Positions 61,421 through 64,000 of a stretch of DNA of 64,000 nt are shown piece after piece (position 1 is the first letter of the stretch; each line of letters starts with the position of its first letter). The stretch is taken from positions 309,687 to 373,686 of the forward strand of contig JAPLTX010000008.1 of assembly GCA_026397915.1 (NCBI GenBank). The letters run 5' to 3'. Origin of the DNA: Verrucomicrobiota bacterium (GTDB lineage Bacteria > Verrucomicrobiota > Verrucomicrobiia > CAIQCK01). Both the position numbers and the translations under genes were made by a program. The notes under the pieces are model-generated. The model searched no databases. It worked only from the letters and a program-made list of their open reading frames with translations, and was not told the DNA's origin.

Positions 61421-62764
61421 ATGAAGATGCCTCTGTCGCCAAAGCCGTTCAAAGAACTGCTCGCTGGACCAGCGATGGATGCAGTAGGCCGTCTGGTCAG
61501 TCAGCAATTGGTTGACACCAAGTATCTCCACTGGGATGAGCTTCGGCATCGAACACCTCCCGCAGGCTCGTCTCACGAGGAATGGTGGTTGGCGTTGAAG
61601 TTCATGCGACTATCGGGAATGCGGCATGTGCCGTTGGCTGACAAGAGCGGCAAACCTTTTACATTTTCAGTGCCCGATGTTGTGGTGGAGCAGCTTCACC
61701 AGATTGACCGCGGCGCGGGAAGCCTTCTTAGTGTGACCGAGCCAATCACCAACCCGCAGACACGGGATCGGTATTTGGCGCGGTCGTTGATCGAGGAGGC
61801 CATCACGTCGAGCCAATTGGAGGGTGCAGTAACGACACGGCAGGTTGCAAAAGAGATGCTAAGCACCGGCAGAAAGCCGCGCGACCGCAGCGAACGGATG
61901 ATTCTAAACAACTTCCTGACGATGAAGCGGATCATCGAACTGAAGGACAAGCCGCTGTCGCCAACGCTGGTGCTGGATATTCATCGGAGCGTCACGCTGG
62001 AAGCGCTCGATAAACCGGATGCTGCGGGGCGGCTACGGCGGACCGATGAGCCGGTGCATGTGGTGGATATTGAAGGGACGGTGTTCTACACGCCGCCGGA
62101 TGCCGGCGAGTTGCCCGGTCGGTTGGAGGCGATGTGCCAGTTTGCGAATGGGAAAACGCCAGAGTTTTTCATCCACCCGGTGGTGCGGGCCATCATCCTG
62201 CATTTCTGGCTGGCCTACGATCATCCGTTCGTGGACGGCAATGGACGGACGGCGCGGGCGTTGTTTTACTGGGCGATGCTTCACGCGGGGTATTGGCTGT
62301 TTGAGTTTATCTCGATCTCGCAGGTTTTGTTAAAGGCTCCCGTGCAATATGCGATGGCGTTTCTCCACACGGAGACCGACGCCAATGACTTGACCTACTT
62401 TCTCATTCACCAGACGGAAGTGATTCGGCGGAGCATCAAAGAATTGCACGATTATATCGGGCGCAAGACGCGGGAATTGGGAGAGGTCGGCCATCTCTTG
62501 GATGAGATTGAATCGTTGAATCACCGGCAGCGGGCGCTGTTGGCCCACGCACTGCGGCATCCCGGATCGCGCTACACCGTCGCCGAACATCGCGGCCGCC
62601 ACGGTGTAGCCTATGACACAGCACGCACCGATTTGCTTGATCTGGCGGAGGCCGGGCTGGTCGAAAAGCGAAAATCCGGCAAGGAATGGGTTTTTGTCGC
62701 CCCGCGGAATCTGCCGGATATTCTCCGAAAACGTGGGCGACCCCAAAACACCGGCGGGCATTGA
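61421..62764 (+). CDS. Fic/DOC-family AMP-transferase-type protein
   Basis: 447 residues from the ATG at 61421 (GTG at 61415 is an alternative). The catalytic motif HPFVDGNGR is complete (His268 to Arg276), followed by TARALFYW. An N-terminal inhibitory helix of class II Fic proteins is present as SSQLEG (Ser130 to Gly135), so activity is expected to be self-restrained by Glu134. The C-terminal 90 residues resemble a winged helix (RQRALLAHALRHPGSRYTVAEHRG...ARTDLLDLAEAGLVEKRKSGKEW), suggesting DNA binding. Fic proteins AMPylate target proteins; the target is unknown. Its DNA is visibly less GC-rich than neighbours and it lies between direct repeats, so lateral gain is likely. Confidence 0.92.
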   Translation: MKMPLSPKPFKELLAGPAMDAVGRLVSQQLVDTKYLHWDELRHRTPPAGSSHEEWWLALKFMRLSGMRHVPLADKSGKPFTFSVPDVVVEQLHQIDRGAGSLLSVTEPITNPQTRDRYLARSLIEEAITSSQLEGAVTTRQVAKEMLSTGRKPRDRSERMILNNFLTMKRIIELKDKPLSPTLVLDIHRSVTLEALDKPDAAGRLRRTDEPVHVVDIEGTVFYTPPDAGELPGRLEAMCQFANGKTPEFFIHPVVRAIILHFWLAYDHPFVDGNGRTARALFYWAMLHAGYWLFEFISISQVLLKAPVQYAMAFLHTETDANDLTYFLIHQTEVIRRSIKELHDYIGRKTRELGEVGHLLDEIESLNHRQRALLAHALRHPGSRYTVAEHRGRHGVAYDTARTDLLDLAEAGLVEKRKSGKEWVFVAPRNLPDILRKRGRPQNTGGH

Positions 62765-62783
62765 TTGCTGACGGCGCGGCGGT

Positions 62784-62894
62784 TACAGTCGGGCCGATGG
62801 CTGCGGACGCGTCACAGGAATCAATCACCGGCACGCTGGAGCGGATTCTCTACGTCAACGAGGAGAACCACTACACCGTCGCGTCGTTGCAGCC
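62784..62894. repeat. 111-bp direct repeat, copy B (leader and start of intact recD2)
   Basis: Second copy of the repeat described at 61177-61287. It contains the true recD2 start at 62797 and continues into the complete gene. Confidence 0.95.
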
Positions 62895-64000
62895 AGAAAA
62901 CCTCCGCGAACCAATCACCGTCGTCGGCAACCTCGCCAGCGTCCAGTGCGGCGAAATCCTCAAGCTTACCGGCCGTTGGACGACGCACAAACAATTCGGC
63001 CGCCAGTTCCAAGTCGAGAAGTTCGAGAGCGTCCTGCCCGCCACCGCCACCGGCATCAAAAAGTATCTCGGCAGCGGTCTCATCAAGGGCATCGGGCCGA
63101 AGTTCGCCGAGCGCATTGTCAACCACTTCGGCGACCGGACGCTGGAGGTCATTGACCAGTTTTCGGCGAAGCTGAGGGAAGTGGATGGCATCGGCGAGGA
63201 GCGTGCGCGGCGCATCCGGTCGGCGTGGGTCGAGCAGAAGGCGATCCGCGACATCATGATCTTCCTCCAGAGCTACGGCATCAGCAGCTCGCAGGCGGCG
63301 AAAATTTACAAGCAATACGGCAACGACGCGATGCAGGTCGTCAAGGCCAACCCCTATCAGCTCGCGCGCGACATCCACGGCATCGGCTTCAAGACCGCCG
63401 ACGCCATCGCCGCGAACATGGGCGTGCCGGCCGATTCACCCCGCCGCATCCGCGCTGGCATCCTGCACGTGCTCGAAGGGCTGACCGACGACGGCCACAC
63501 CTGCTGCCCGCACAACGAGCTTTGCCAGCAGACCGCCGCGCTGTTGACCGTGGGCGACGACAAGGTGAAAGCGGAAGTTCTCTCGCTCGTCGCCGACCGC
63601 GACATCGTCATCGAGGACAACCTGATCTTCCTGAGCCGCATGTTGCGCGCCGAAACCGACCTCGCCGCGCGGCTGCTAGCGCTCACACAGGCGCCGCTCG
63701 GTTTGCCGGAGATCAAGCTCGACCTCGCGCTGAAATGGTTCGAGGAGAAGAACGATATTGCGCTCGCGTCGGCCCAGCGCGAGGCGATCAAAACCGCGCT
63801 CACCTCCAAGCTCACCGTCATCACCGGCGGTCCCGGCGTTGGCAAGACCACCATCACCCGCGCCATCGTCAAAATCCTGCACGCCAAGGAATGCCGCGTC
63901 CTGCTTGCCTCGCCAACCGGCCGCGCCGCCAAGCGTCTCAGCGAGAGCACCGGCGCGACCGCGCAGACGATCCACCGCCTGTTGAAATACGACGCCGCCA
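62797..64000 (+). CDS. recD2: RecD2-type helicase/exodeoxyribonuclease V alpha-like, 3'-truncated by window edge
   Basis: About 401 codons are visible and the frame is still open at base 64000. The N-terminus (MAADASQESITGTLERILYVNEENHYTVASLQPEN) is followed by helix-hairpin-helix elements (GIKKYLGSGLIKGIGPKFAERIVNHFG, VDGIGEERARRIRSAW) and HGIGFKTADAIAANMG. Walker A GGPGVGKTT and the following motif ASPTGRAAKRLSEST are superfamily 1B helicase motifs. RecD2 unwinds DNA 5' to 3' without RecBC and functions in repair. Its 5' end was duplicated by the event that placed fic upstream, but the gene itself looks intact. Confidence 0.93.
   Translation, partial: MAADASQESITGTLERILYVNEENHYTVASLQPENLREPITVVGNLASVQCGEILKLTGRWTTHKQFGRQFQVEKFESVLPATATGIKKYLGSGLIKGIGPKFAERIVNHFGDRTLEVIDQFSAKLREVDGIGEERARRIRSAWVEQKAIRDIMIFLQSYGISSSQAAKIYKQYGNDAMQVVKANPYQLARDIHGIGFKTADAIAANMGVPADSPRRIRAGILHVLEGLTDDGHTCCPHNELCQQTAALLTVGDDKVKAEVLSLVADRDIVIEDNLIFLSRMLRAETDLAARLLALTQAPLGLPEIKLDLALKWFEEKNDIALASAQREAIKTALTSKLTVITGGPGVGKTTITRAIVKILHAKECRVLLASPTGRAAKRLSESTGATAQTIHRLLKYDAA

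Overview
The window is GC-rich, densely coded DNA from a bacterium that is most likely a Verrucomicrobiota member, perhaps of the Pedosphaera/Limisphaera branch. The phylum rests mainly on a 50-residue small basic protein (1887-2039) of a kind I know only from Verrucomicrobia and Chlamydiae. It is supported by typical company: many exported proteins with Tat-like or Sec signals, PQQ-type propellers, Gfo/Idh/MocA and TIM-barrel sugar proteins, NPCBM and F5/8-type-C modules and unusual glycoside hydrolases. The branch is inference.

Layout. 1-7.3 kb: end of an ABC-F ATPase, the small basic protein, an RsuA/RluB pseudouridine synthase, a proline-rich SH3 protein with 180-bp coding repeats, folD and a GT-C-type membrane protein. 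7.3-11.1 kb: a nadA/ygbA-like pair, a xylose-isomerase-like gene and an ExuT-type MFS transporter. 11.3-17.4 kb: a complete selenocysteine locus, selC (tRNA-Sec), selD, selA and selB, followed after one opposite-strand gene by a selenoprotein gene. Two in-frame TGA codons are read here as selenocysteine: one in selD itself, one in an exported iodothyronine-deiodinase-like thioredoxin-fold protein. Each is followed by a hairpin of bacterial SECIS geometry. 17.4-32.6 kb: a sirtuin-kinase fusion, an esterase-SMP30 fusion, hflKC, a heptad-repeat protein, a PpiD/SurA-like foldase, a lactonase-type propeller, two PQQ-type propellers and a double FAD-domain secreted protein. 32.7-43.2 kb: isochorismatase-like hydrolase, DRE-TIM aldolase, TonB-dependent receptor, sugar dehydrogenase, HAD phosphatase, Tat-exported TIM-barrel isomerase, a zinc-ribbon/PTS-EIIA fusion and a DUF6259-like glycoside hydrolase. 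43.2-59.3 kb: a three-gene envelope operon of unknown role, dedA with a Tat-exported alpha/alpha-barrel-like protein and a GH2 enzyme, a TPR-larB-purE operon, a secretin-N-like protein, a second MFS transporter and an acyl-CoA synthetase. 59.5-64 kb: an alginate-export-type porin and recD2, whose 5' end exists twice as a 111-bp direct repeat bracketing a fic gene.

How it fits together. The selenium genes form a self-contained module: SelD makes selenophosphate, SelA converts Ser-tRNA-Sec, and SelB delivers it to UGA codons. One UGA is in selD, so the pathway depends on its own product; the deiodinase-like protein is a client. Much of the rest looks like polysaccharide/sugar-acid scavenging and envelope work. 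No CRISPR array, rRNA or recognisable transposase was seen. No stretch above 300 bases lacks a gene. The first and last genes are cut by the window ends.
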